DNA from: Acanthaster planci
Taxonomy: Eukaryota > Echinodermata > Asteroidea > Valvatida > Acanthasteridae
Assembly: GCF_001949145.1 (NCBI RefSeq)
Contig: NW_019091453.1
Span: 993,558 to 1,057,557 of the forward strand
Direction of reading: 5' to 3'
Length of the DNA: 64,000 nt
The stretch's first letter is position 1; every line of letters starts with the position of its first letter. Positions 38,401 to 47,800 of this stretch are shown here, one piece after another. A program made the position numbers and the translations under genes. Under the pieces are notes generated by a model that had not been told where the DNA came from, searched no databases, and was given only the letters and a program-made list of their open reading frames with translations.

Positions 38401-41400
38401 CAAGTTCCAGCTCCAGCTCCAGCTCCAGCTCCAGCTCTAGCTCATCCTCAGACTCTGATGAAGGCATTGGCTCCAAAATTATGTCAACATTGGGATTTGG
38501 CAAAAAGGACTCAAGTGACTCTGACAATCCCAATTCAAACAACAACAACAGCAACACACAGCAGCAAGAGACGGAGTCGAGGCACAGTATTGTAGAACTC
38601 AATGTGAACAATAATGCAAATGGAGATGATGCAGATGATTTGGCGGCACATGCCAAAGAACATTCCCACTCCAAGGAAAAGAAGTCTTTGGGGAAGTTTT
38701 TCAGCCGCAGAGCTCGTCAACACATTGTACAAATACCAGATGAAGGCAATGCTGATGAAGACTTAGGACCCCGTGCTGAACACCCATCACACTCCAGTAG
38801 GTCTGATGGTGAGTAAAGCTTAATGTGATTCATGTAGTAAAGACTAGCTTAATGCTCAAATTTAAATTTAACTAATGAATTTCTAGAAATTACAAGACTA
38901 TTCTTGTAAGTTACTGATGTTGACAAGTGACATCTAAGCCATTCCACATGCAAATGGAAGTTGGTCGTGCTGTTTCTGACCTCATCATTTGTAATGCATG
39001 CACTAAAAGATTTCCCAAAATTTAAAGTGGAAATTACTGGTTTTACCATTTATGTCCATGTTCATTCACAAAAATAAATTTTTCCAAAAATCTAAAGACC
39101 AATTGTACCCGAAAAGTCACATGACCTAGAGTGGGTATCAAACATGAACAAACCCTATAGCAAAGTGTGTTTTAAGTATTTCCCAAATATGAAGCCAACT
39201 TTTGATATAGTACCCAACACATCTGCAGGCTGTGTGCTGTACTGATTGTCAGCTTTATTTTTGATAAATAATACGACACATTTGCTTTGGGATGACGCTA
39301 TATTTGTTGATGTTTGATACCCACTATAGGTCACGTGACTTAGTGGGTGCAATTGGTTTATTATGAATTAGGTCATTTACAGCATGACCAATTTCCACTT
39401 CCTCGTGGAATTGCCAATTTGCAGCAAACTGTATGGTACCTTTCCCCGACAGTAAACAAAATTATGCATTTTTAGAAAATGAATTTTTATGGAGTAACTT
39501 TAATTCAATAATAGAAAATAAATTTGTGATCAAATGCCAACATCAGAATTTGTAGATAAGTGTGTTGGCAAATTCTTTGGCTTTTGCTAATGGAACTGAT
39601 GTCAAAGGTTGCTGTATGCAAGAACTTTCTAAACTCTAAAGCTTGAAAGATATTTCATCAAAGATGAAATCCGTTTGCTGAAAATGAGGACGGGTGTAGA
39701 TGTCTAGTTTGATAACTCTCATGAAATGTGTTGCAGGATTTTCCTGTCCTAAGATGAGATTTCTTGTTGATTTTGTGGTACCAGGAACACAAGTAGCATA
39801 GATTGGCTCGATAATCAAATGCAGCTGCTATAGTTTCAAAAGGTATGAGGACCATTCATTCACCAGTGGTCTTGGCGTTTTAATGTGCATGCACATTTCA
39901 GCACGTCAATGAAATAACGTTGGTGCCTTTCTCCTTGTGATAAATTGCAACAGCAAACAATCAAGTAAACTTGTATCACATTTTGAGTTCAATTGTCTCA
40001 TCACAGAATTCTAATCAGTGATGTTGGAGAAGGGATACAGATGTTGTTTCTTTGTCATGAGTTCATTCGTAAGAAGAATCTCACTCCATTGCATTTGCTT
40101 TGATTTTGCTGTTCATGCACATTGCATTTTGCTGTGAACAAATTTCCCCAGAGTGTGACTGCATGATTACTTTAATAGATTGCTACTTGCTTGCATGGAC
40201 GGTTGTTGTGATGCCACTTAGATAATTCTGCTTGCTTTTTCTGTTTTTCTTGCATATTCTATCGCTACTTTCTGAAACAGTAAATGATGTTAACCGCATG
40301 TCGTCCAACAGGGGTGACAGACTGCATGCACACCACACGCAACAGAAAAAAATGTCAAAATCTGAGAGCCAGAGGGAGGGCAAGGTGGGAACATTAGGCA
40401 AGCTGTTCGGGAAGAAAAAGACCAAGAAAGGCACAGAAATCCCTCAAGAAACTTGGGATATTTCTCCACCAGCAAGAGTCAGTAGATGTGATAGTGTTTC
40501 TGCAAAAAGCCCTGAAGGTGTAGATATATCTGTTAGCAATAGCAGTCCTGTTGCTTACTCCCCTGCAGAATTTTTGCCAGGGCCTAGGGTTTCAGTTGAC
40601 AGTAACTCTTCAAATTCGTCTAGGTCTGGTACCAAAAAACGGGCAGCCCCGCCCCCGCCCTCCATAAAAATTTCACCTCAAGAACACTTACTAAAAGGTG
40701 ATGTCCCTGGGTCTCCAGTGTCTGAGCATTCTTTAAAATCATTTTCATCTTCATCTTCGATAGAAGTGCCTCCAGTTCATGGTAGAAAAGCTTTCACCTC
40801 CACCCAACCTTTTGAATCAAAAGACAAAAGGCACAGCACATTTTCATTGCCAGACATGTACTCCCACAAAAAAGATACCCATGGCCAAGCTGCCTCACTT
40901 GAAGGAAGTCGGGGCCCACTTCTTTTATCCCAAATGTCTAACATTTCCACGTCTAGCCTTCTGGCTGAGCGTGGTATCATGTATTCAAGTATTGAAGACC
41001 TGAACAAAGTTGCAGAAGCAGTCAAGGAGATGCCACTACCACCAGGAGCTCCCCCTCCAAAACCAAAGCGCTCTGCATCACCCAGGATTGTTGAAGAATT
41101 GGAGGCAAACCGAAAGAAGCCTCTTTTCCCCACGGAAGGAGAGTGTGTGGATGAAAGCAGCATGGAAACCGAACAGGAGACATCCGTGTCTGAGCAAATT
41201 CAGTTAGAGAATGCATCTCTTTCCAATGAGACAGCTGATCCAAAAGTAATTGACAAATCATGTGAGGATAATCCTCAAACTAAGGAGGAACCCTCTAAAC
41301 TGTCACCCAAAGAGGAAGAACAAATGACAAAGTTCAAGCAAATTTATCTGTTTGATTCAGACATTATGTTTGCACCCCACATGCAAACAGCAGACTCTGA

Positions 41401-44400
41401 AAATGGCACTGAAGGTATTGGTGATAAAAAAATGGAAGACTCTCCAAGTCTACCTACTAGCAGCATTTCAGTGGAAGCATGCAGTGAGCCACAAGAAAAC
41501 ATTTTATCCTTAGAGCGGAAGCCCTCGCAGTCACCGTCTACAGATCTCTTCTGTGAAGATACCCCTACTGAGGATCCAGAAAAACTCAAACAGTACATTG
41601 ATAATGATGATATTCCTTTCTCAGAAAATGATTTGCCCTCAGGGCACTCCCACAGAGAGCCACCAGTGATCCCCGACCTTTCAGTAGTCAGGCAAATGGC
41701 TAAGGAGGCTATTCTATCCAATCATGAGAAGTCTTCTGAAATTAAAGCAATCCTCAAGAGATCCATGGCACGGATGATGGGGGTCGATTTCCCTATCAAG
41801 TCAAGTTCTGGAACAACTGTTGAGGGGGAGACTTTCAGAGAGGAGCAGAAAGACATTGAAAGTCATTATGACTCAAATGGAGCGGAAGAAGGGTACCCAT
41901 CTTCTTCCGATATTTTGGACAAGTCGACTTGCATTGTTGAACTGCCCCATGATGGTGAAAATGTCTCATCTGTCGAAGTAACTGAGACCCTATTGGACAA
42001 TACTTCTAGCAGATGTAGAGAGGAAGAGAGTGATTCGGACAGATTAAGATCATCCTGGGTAGCAGAAGATGAAGCAGATGCTGTGGAACAGCAGGCAAAA
42101 CAAGAAAAAGTGGAGAGAGAAGCTGATGAAATTAAAACTTCAAAAAAGGGTGAAAGTGAACATAGCCCAGCTGAGTTTGCTGAAATTAAAACAGCCACTA
42201 ATAAAATTGAAGATCACCATGTTGACAAACTTAAAGATCAAAATGCAAATACAGAAAAGACACTTCAGAATGAAACAGATAGAAAGACGGACAAGCCTCT
42301 GACCAGGTCAAATTCGTTGCAAAAGAAGAAAAGTTGTGATCATGTGGTGTCTAAATCATTTAATGCAGTGTCAAGATCCAAATCATTTGGTGCAGTAGAG
42401 TGGAAAGAGGTTGTAGAAAGAGATTATGTATCCGGGGGAAATAAAGGAAAGTCTTTTGATTTTGAAAGGTCAGATGCTAAGGATGAGCTTGAAAAACTGG
42501 CTTCATTAAGTGTTGTGAAGGTTATTCGGAATAGGTTTGGTGGTGCGTTGTCTGGGGGCAGTGCTCAAAAACAGTCTGATAAGCCAAGGAAGCAAATCTC
42601 AGAACACCAAGCTGTACAAAGTTCAGCTGATTCAGATAAGGAAAATCTGGAGTTCCTCCAAGCCCAGACTAAAATGAGGAAGGTAAACATTCCTGGCAGA
42701 ACTTCGATCTCAGAAACAAAAGAAAACCTCAACAAACCTCTTGAGGAAAGCACTACACACAGGGACATTGCATCACAGTTTATCACCTCGACCAAAAGAG
42801 ATGACAAAGAGAACCTTGAGTTCTTGAAAGTGCAGACAAAACTGCGAAAAGTTGTTCTTCCTGAAAAGGCTGGGATAGTGGAGCGGGATCAAGCCTCGAG
42901 TCAGCTTGAAGTGGAAAACACACATGCACAAGCAGTATCCAAGTTTCCGTCACCACAGAAGCCAACACAATCTCAGGCACCACTAACTTTTGCAGGTGTG
43001 GGTCGTGTTTTGTATCAGAGCAAAGCAATGACATGGAAGAAGTCGACAGAAAGACTACCAAAGAAAGAGGAAGTTCCCATCAAAAAGAAGGTTGAAGATG
43101 ATGATAATCCAATAATAGCAAGTGTTAGTTCCTGGAAGGAAAAGCGGGCAAGGAAGAAGAGTACAGCTGCTGATGAATTTGAAGCAAGTCAGGAGAAGTT
43201 TGAGAAAGAACAGTCTAAATCTGAGAAAGTGCAGTTGCTTGTCCAGGGTAAACCAATAGAGCATATTCATATTAAAGAGACAGAAGTCCACCTCCCTGAC
43301 AACCAACAGCAGCCATTAATGCCAGTACTGCAAGGTGTTGATCTTCATTCCCAGCAAATGGAGCACTCTAGCAAACTTGAAGAAAAAGATGTTGGTTTGG
43401 ACATAGGGAAATCTGCATGGCAAGAGCTGGATGATAACCCATTTGATGAACCACCAGCATCAATCATTTCAACTGAGCAGAACAGAGATCAGAATGAGTT
43501 AAACAAAGCTGTAGTACCAGAAATTGCTGTGAAACCTGAAGTTGAAAAGAAAAAGGAAATGCAGCAACAGGTTACTGTACAAAATGAGAACTCAAAACGA
43601 ACAGAATTAGGAGATGAGGAAACATACATGAGACGTCGCAGAGAGGTCCGTGAAAGAACCAGAAACCTGCTCGCTAAAATAAAGGTTACTAAAGCATTAC
43701 AGTCGCCTTCCGCAAGTGTTCAAACATTCAGTGATGATACAGAAGTTCACCGAAGAGGGCATGATGAGGCAGTAAAAATAAGGGAACACCGACGCCATAT
43801 CAAATCCACACCGAACATTGATGAAAGTTGGGGAATGTTTGAAGGGTTGCCCAAGAAATCTGATGCTCAGCCAGAAATCGGACCAGAATCTCCAGACAGT
43901 CTGACTCAAGGTGTGGTTCTGAAAAATGTAGATGAAAAGGACAAAGTAAATTCAGACAAAGCAGTCAAACAATCGCCAACTCAGCAGCGAGTTACTAGAA
44001 AGGTTAAACGGAAGGCATATGCTCGCAGACCGGTTAGTGGGGATCATGACAGGCATTCTGAAAGTTCTTCGGAAGGCCTTTCTGAAGATGAAACTCCCAG
44101 ACGACAGCACTTTAGTGGTCGTTTGGACTCTGGTTTTTCAGATATGGCATCCCACTCTGAGATTGACAGACACAGCCTCCCATACAAAAGCCACCCAAGA
44201 AAAACAGTGGCAAAACCAAAACAGTCAAGCCCTCGAACGAGCCCCAAAGTCCACCCACAGATGGGAGTGGTTGATGAATCATCTTCAAAACAAGTTGCGG
44301 AGACTCCAACTGATATTAAAAATGTCACAATGCTGGACACAACAGAGCTGCAGAGAATTATCATACATCAGCAGGAAGAGATGCAGCTCCTTCGTCAACA

Positions 44401-44884
44401 GATGCAGGCGACTCAGCTGCAGGCGGCTCAGCTACAGGCCACTCAGTTACCGGCCACACAAATGCAGATGCAGCCATCATCTTTTCCAATCACCAGTCAG
44501 TCCCAATCTGGAAACTTAGGGCCTATGAATGTAACAGCCCCTCGTGTTCCCTCTGTGCCCTTCATGTACTCTCACCCTAACATGATGATGCCTGCCGTGC
44601 AGCAGCCAATGTATTATCTACCCCAGGGGATGCAGCCCCCTGGGGTGGGGATGCAAGGTCCCGGTGTGCAGATGCCAGGGGTTCTTCCAATGGGCAACTT
44701 CTCACCCTATGCACCTTTTCCTGTACAGGGGATGTTACCGATGCAGGCACAGCTGCCAACTATGGGTGTGCAAGTACAAGGTAGTGTGACTCAGTATCCT
44801 GCCACCAGCCACTTGCCGACAATGACAACAACCGGGGGTCTGTACAGTACACTGGGCACACCTGAGCAGAAACACAGCGAGTAG
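8157..44884 (+). CDS. giant AHNAK-like scaffold protein with MARCKS-like N-terminus (5 exons)
   Basis: Joined from 8157-8472, 19293-19370, 23991-24052, 25118-38808 and 40281-44884. All junctions are GT-AG with matching phases (1, 1, 0, 1). The product is about 6,241 residues without the N gap. Order: myristoylation signal and basic/Ser/Phe patch (1-70); short acidic and Gly-rich linkers (to 152); about 4,550 residues of repeats with GPKV, GPDVDV, KLPSFG and HMPSFGFGFKGK motifs; then a 1,533-residue charged tail. Short 5' exons followed by one giant repeat exon resemble vertebrate AHNAK, whose repeats also read (V/I)KGPKVKG and mPkFkmPsF. I see no PDZ domain. The likely role, by inference, is a submembrane scaffold linking acidic lipids and actin. 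Exon 5 could instead belong to a separate transcript, since a Met at 40298 is possible, but the phase match at 38808/40281 favours one gene. Confidence 0.8.
9961..10633. repeat. imperfect tandem duplication, unit about 365 bases
   Basis: Two diverged copies: 9961-10251 and 10330-10633. Shared blocks in the same order include TATGGACTTCACCA, TAACAGAATTTTCGC, CCATGGAGATA, TCATTTAAAGTAAATA and GGCAAATAC, at offsets of 360-370 bases. The function is unknown. Copies differ by many substitutions and small indels, so the duplication is old. Confidence 0.65.
13972..14190. repeat. imperfect tandem duplication, unit about 126 bases
   Basis: Copy 1 spans about 13972-14065 and copy 2 about 14100-14190. 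They share TTATTGTGAAGACTGA / TTATTATGAAGACTGA, then GCGTGATA, AACAGTC and GAAGT(C/T)TGGATTTTC in order. Noncoding, inside intron 1. Confidence 0.6.
15973..16032 (+). repeat. 60-65 base mini-element, copy 1
   Basis: Starts AACCCTAG and ends AAGGGTTAA, with the core TATGTAAAATGGCATT between. It matches the copies at 17760-17824 and 19820-19883 in the same orientation. The termini of the family are inverted versions of each other (AACCCTAAC and GTTAGGGTT). Confidence 0.55.
16600..17020 (+). promoter_or_regulatory. candidate internal promoter with TATA box
   Basis: A locally GC/CpG-richer stretch of intron 1 that ends with TATAAAAA at 16965-16972. About 48 bases downstream comes GAGTAAAG|GTTAGT, a usable splice donor at 17020/17021. 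This could be an alternative first exon joining exon 2, or an unrelated noncoding start. No open frame with a Met supports coding, and a chance TATA in AT-rich DNA is quite possible. Confidence 0.2.
17760..17824 (+). repeat. 60-65 base mini-element, copy 2
   Basis: Begins AACCCTAAC and ends GACTGTTAGTGTTT. The core GTATGTAAAATCATGTTG matches the other two copies. Intron 1. Confidence 0.55.
19293..19370 (+). CDS. exon 2 of the giant gene: short acidic linker
   Basis: 78 bases between a TTTGCAG acceptor and GGCTG|GTAAGC donor. Read in phase 1 from exon 1 it gives VVDLNIAAPLATDETENMDL and then DADIEA, an acidic, probably disordered linker of 26 residues. The phase in and out (1/1) lets exon 2 be skipped without changing the frame. 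No domain is recognised. Support comes from good splice sites, an open frame and phase agreement on both sides. Confidence 0.75.
19820..19883 (+). repeat. 60-65 base mini-element, copy 3
   Basis: Begins TAACCTAACCC and ends GACTGTTAGGGTTAA, with the core GTATGTAAAATCGTATTG. This is the best preserved of the three copies and shows the inverted TTAGGGTTAA / TTAACCTAA ends most clearly. Confidence 0.55.
22854..23060 (+). repeat. diverged TTTTCACGAAGAGACA repeats
   Basis: The motif TTTTCACGAAGAGACA occurs at about 22854 and 22935. A shorter TTTTCACGAAGACC lies at about 23031, with a relative CACAAAGAGACAATTTGAC near 22676. Spacings are 80-100 bases. Old, weak tandem repeat inside intron 2, function unknown. 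Confidence 0.35.
23991..24052 (+). CDS. exon 3 of the giant gene: Gly/Ser linker
   Basis: 62 bases between TTCTGCACAG and CTTCAG|GTAAGC. In phase with exon 2 it encodes GGNVGVSGGASGDLGGSAGLQ minus the shared first codon, a Gly/Ser-rich spacer with the same flavour as the repeats of exon 4. It ends at a codon boundary, which matches the start of exon 4. Confidence 0.75.
24053..25117 (+). other. intron 3 (1.07 kb)
   Basis: Bounded by GTAAGC and TTATTTCAG. AT-rich, with a strong pyrimidine tract before the acceptor. Nothing else seen. Confidence 0.7.
25118..38808 (+). CDS. exon 4: 13.7-kb AHNAK-like repeat exon
   Basis: Opens ADIPSGASAGVGVSGDMPSA and ends at GAT G|GTGAGT (38808). It encodes about 4,555 residues, low in Cys and aromatic residues except Phe, and built of GPK/GPDVDV/SGGI repeats. 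These are interrupted by basic-aromatic patches (KKHKKRSSFPKFRKR, GKFKLPSFGLPTFKGKG, KKKGRFHMPSINMPS) and acidic Ser runs (DSDSSDSDSDAE near 25610; a 15-residue Ser run near 38400). Three repeat classes follow one another: 180-base units, roughly 1-kb units, then 120-base Gly-rich units. The frame is uninterrupted on each side of the N gap (25118-26578 and 26604-38808). The repeat grammar matches AHNAK; whether that is homology or convergence I cannot tell by eye. Confidence 0.85.
26060..27190 (+). repeat. 180-base coding tandem repeats
   Basis: Six to seven units of about 50-60 residues, each reading roughly GPD-x-D-x-SGPKI, then GGGVKVPDASLGVGGDVK, then SFGGGIGG and GLGIKGG. Units from about 26640 to 27180 keep an exact 180-base period. 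Earlier units are shorter because the PSFGGG and Gly-rich parts vary. The assembly gap lies inside this array. Confidence 0.85.
26579..26603. other. assembly gap (25 N)
   Basis: Twenty-five N inside the 180-base repeat array of exon 4. The left side ends exactly after a codon (GGA CCT GAT) and the right side resumes at a codon (GAT GCT TCT). Because 25 is not a multiple of three, the reading frame seems to shift; the same repeat peptide is open on both sides in different frames. The N count is therefore a placeholder, and the true missing length should be a multiple of three. Confidence 0.95.
29350..33840 (+). repeat. five large coding repeats of about 0.9-1.05 kb
   Basis: Each unit carries, in order: a Lys-rich stretch and GGGFH(M/L)PSFGFGFKGK; a Ser/Asp/Glu block SSSSDSESDDGKGG; GIKGPKVKG repeats; GPDLGGV-KSLDVDVK; and, in the first four, GSGKKKGRFHMPSI and a GHGDVDIDGELKIEG segment. 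FGFGFKGK starts fall near 29401, 30461, 31459, 32340 and 33343. Units near 30424 and 32305 are almost identical for several hundred bases at a constant offset of 1,881 bases. Pairs of ancestral units may have duplicated together. Confidence 0.85.
34980..36120 (+). repeat. Gly-rich coding repeats, set 1 (about 120-150 bases)
   Basis: About eight to nine units reading GGLDGSGNVGGG-LGLGGGLGG, then IGDGKVDVDVSAPKPDASLSV, with minor changes. Two units starting near 35101 and 35221 differ by only a few bases with a 120-base period. The unit is a flexible Gly loop followed by a short beta-like DVSAPKPD strand. Confidence 0.8.
36800..37700 (+). repeat. Gly-rich coding repeats, set 2 (about 120 bases)
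   Basis: Six to seven units reading SISVGGGLDAGGDIGGGLGG, then GIGGIGDGKIDVDAAAPKPD, with 120-base spacing from about 36840 to 37200 and more divergence after that. Related to set 1 but separated from it by the basic block and a 14-residue Ser run at about 36660-36700. Confidence 0.8.
38809..40280 (+). other. intron 4 (1.47 kb) containing a MITE
   Basis: Bounded by GTGAGT and TTTCTGAAACAG. If retained, translation ends two codons on at TAA 38814-38816. It contains the inverted-repeat element at 39095-39360. The acceptor tract is weaker than those of introns 2 and 3, which leaves some room for a separate transcript start before exon 5. Confidence 0.65.
39095..39360. mobile_element. MITE with about 50-base inverted ends, copy A
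   Basis: The left end reads AAGACCAATTGTACC, then AAAGTCACATGACCTAGAGT, then GGGTATCAAACA. The right end is its inverse, closing with GTGGGTGCAATTGGTTTA. The family is shared with 53906-54161. No coding capacity. The ends contain the E-box-like CACGTGAC / CACATGAC. Confidence 0.75.
40281..44884 (+). CDS. exon 5: charged C-terminal tail with WH2-like motifs
   Basis: Encodes the last 1,533 residues, spliced in phase 1 (VNDVNRMSSNRGDRLHAHH...). Low-complexity, rich in Ser, Lys, Glu and Pro, and probably disordered. Visible features are a basic start (LGKLFGKKKTKKG), proline motifs RAAPPPPSIK (about 40650) and LPPGAPPPKPKR (about 41037), and two similar segments, ENLEFLQAQTKMRKV (about 42643) and ENLEFLKVQTKLRKV (about 42811). 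These resemble WH2 actin-binding motifs but have Gln in place of the usual Gly. Further on come Arg-rich helices near 43620-43700, a short coiled coil LQRIIIHQQEEMQLLRQQMQ (about 44348) and a Pro/Met/Gln-rich end to the stop at 44882. I do not recognise the family. Together the features fit an actin-linked role. Confidence 0.8.
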
Positions 44885-47800
44885 TGGTGCCCTGTGTCAC
44901 AGATGTCATCATTGACAGAGTGAGTGCAGGTGTCTGCCATACACCAGCTAACAATTATCCACATGAACTAAGCCTTTTTATTATGCATGATCTCACCCGT
45001 CCTCCCAAGCACGCATGCACCCCCCCCCCAGTTTTCTGGTTTGTGGTTCAGTTTTTGAAACAAAACCCATCAAGATCTAACTGCTGATTTTGTTCCTGCT
45101 TTGTACATTAGCAAAGTAGAACATTTTGCTATTTTAGAAGACTTAAAAGTGACTTCCAGTTCCTTTGAAATTACCTGATACATGTACATGCTCTTAAAGT
45201 TAAGTATCCATGTTCAGTTTAATTTTTTACATCAATGTTTTATGGAACAGGTTATATTCCCCACATGACAAAACATGAGATGAATAACTTAAATATCACA
45301 CTCAAATTGGAAGATCAAAAACTTTGCATATTGGAAACTACTAATATGAAATCAGTTTTGAACATTGGTGTACATTTATACTGCTGTAAGACAAGCTTAT
45401 GGAAATTTTTCCTGATTGCTGTTTCTTGAGAGGAGCATCTTGACTAGAAAGGTTAACTTTTAATGTGATTTTTTTGTACATGTAACTGGCATTTAATATT
45501 TAGCACTTTCACCTATTATAACACGTAACTATACTTACTGTGTAATACGTGCATTAAAATTGTTTGGAAGAGTAATGTGCACTTGTGTTTTCCCCCAACA
45601 GTGAATTGATAATTAAAATGAAACTTGTCAGATGTGCTACTTCGAGTACATCACTAAGTGTAATTGTCGTATTTAATTGTAAGTATAAATATACTTCATG
45701 ATTTACGTGTATGTTTCGTAACACTGGTGTTAATGTACCTGCGGTTTGAAAGCACTTTGATTTAGCTTACAGTTTCACCGCAAAATTAAAGAGATGGCAA
45801 ATATTTGTAGTGTTGTTTTTCAATTATATTAATTACTTACATCATTCAAACTTATTTGTCAACATAAAAAACATTAATTTTCTGCTGTTTATTTTGTTGT
45901 ATGCATGTACGTTTGACAGCAATGAAGCAAGCTAAACTTTGCTAAATGCTAAGAATATTTATTGTTCATTTGAAGTTATTAGCCAATGTACTGTAGCCCA
46001 CGCCTAAAAAAGTTGATGTGTACAATGAAAGTACTGTAGTGGTGTTGGTTATTTGTGTTGCACATAATGAAAATATCTTTGGGAAAAAAAAAGAAACACT
46101 CTTTTCAACCAAATAATGGAGTAAACTCCAATGTATGCAGTTTTGTCTAGTTAAATGAAGTGCAAAAGTTGACATTTTAAATTTGCTGGGTGACTCGTGA
46201 GTACTAAATCTTTTGTAGAGTCAAATGCTTTTATACCTTGCAACAACTTTATCAATAGTGCCTTTATATCAAAGACTTTTCCACTGAGATATTGTAACAA
46301 TGTTATACAATGTTATACACTGTACCTGCCATTTACAGAATTGCAATATTTTCTATCTGAAAGGTCTTCCTCATTTCAATGTAGAAGTACATATACTTTC
46401 TGCCACTGTCATTTTTAGCATCAGTGACTGTCTATCATAGTTCACAGGTTAAAAACTGTAGATATCAGAAATTTATACTTGTTTATTCACCCAAATATGG
46501 AGTTTCTTAATGCGTTCATTGTATCTGACTAATTGTAAATTGCTCACCATGGTAACATAGTGCATAGATAATGGTATCCGTAGAAACTTTACTGAAGTTA
46601 TAACTGTTGAGAATTTTTGTGTAACTGTATAACATAACTATCAACTGTAGTGCAGCTAACTTTTGATACAGTAATTTCACTTCCATGACTAAGATTACAT
46701 GACATTGTAAGAAAACTTGAAGAATGAACTTTAAAGGTGAAATACGCAGTGCACACACACAAAAAAAAGAAATGGGAAAGAGGGATTAAAAGCTTCATGT
46801 GCCTTAAATAGCAGAGTTTTAATTGAAAAAACAAAATTGTTGTTCATGCAGGTGGTTAGTTTTGCAACACTATAAATTTATACATGTCAAGTTAGTAAAG
46901 AAAATGTAGACCAGCTTATGCCAGGAAAAACACCTTTTGAAAGGCCCCCAACCTAAACAAAACTTGGCAACTGGAGTGTCTACAGTTGAAGCTTAAAAAC
47001 TTAGATGTATGAACAAAGAGAAAAAGCAAATTTTTCAGTTGCGCCACTAACCACAGGGCGAGCCTGTATATTTGTGCCTCCAGTTAAAAATTAAACCTGT
47101 TTCTCTGTGCCTTGTATATAAGAAAAAAAACAAACAAAATTTGTTCTATTTTTGGTTTAGACATCCGTTTAGTCATTGTGTCTGGCATTGGATGAGTGAA
47201 ATTGAGAATTTTTTTTTTCTTTGAATATTAGTGGGTTACTTTGCGAATAAAAACATAACATGAAATCATGACATCCATTTCCCATTTGTACTTTTAGTAT
47301 TTCTCTGAATTGTGTACATCGTAAATACGGCGTACTTGACAGTGCATCAAAAAGTACACACTCACTGTGCACAGCATATCTTTCAGTTGGTCTGGACAGG
47401 CTTCATAAACATTCCAAACTTTATTAATTTATCCACAGCTTTGCCTGGTCTGTAGATCCCATATAATTTTTAGGAAATTTTCAGTGCAAAAACTGACCCT
47501 TCTAAAGCATTTTGTGAAGACCAACATACAGTGCAGGTATATATGAAAGACTTGGTTCAGGAACACAGTTAAAGTTCAACGGCAATAGGATGAAAAATGG
47601 GGAATCATCTTGTTTCCAGTGAAAGAACTTCAATCTTGGAAGAGAGAATTTTGCAGAAATCAGCTGAAGCATTGTCAACATATTGCACGCTATAGTGAAG
47701 CGTCCCCTCCACAAAACAGATGCAGAGCAAATTAAAAAGGATTCCTCACAAAGCCTTAAAATCAACCATAATAATAGCATTTAAAGAAATATAAAGTAAC

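Noticed and set aside
36221-38674. Very long minus-strand open frames opposite exon 4 (817, 358, 346, 340 and other residues between 25678 and 38674)
   Set aside because: They are antisense shadows of the repetitive sense frame. Codon use of the GPD/GGG/SSS repeats leaves few stops on the other strand, and the products are Pro/Ser/Leu low complexity that break and change frame with the sense repeats.
40232-40280. Met at 40232 as start of an independent gene (MLFLFFLHILSLLSE), looking like a signal peptide
   Set aside because: These bases are the pyrimidine-rich end of intron 4. The AG at 40279-40280 and the phase match with 38808 explain the sequence better, and the rest of the protein is cytosolic in character.
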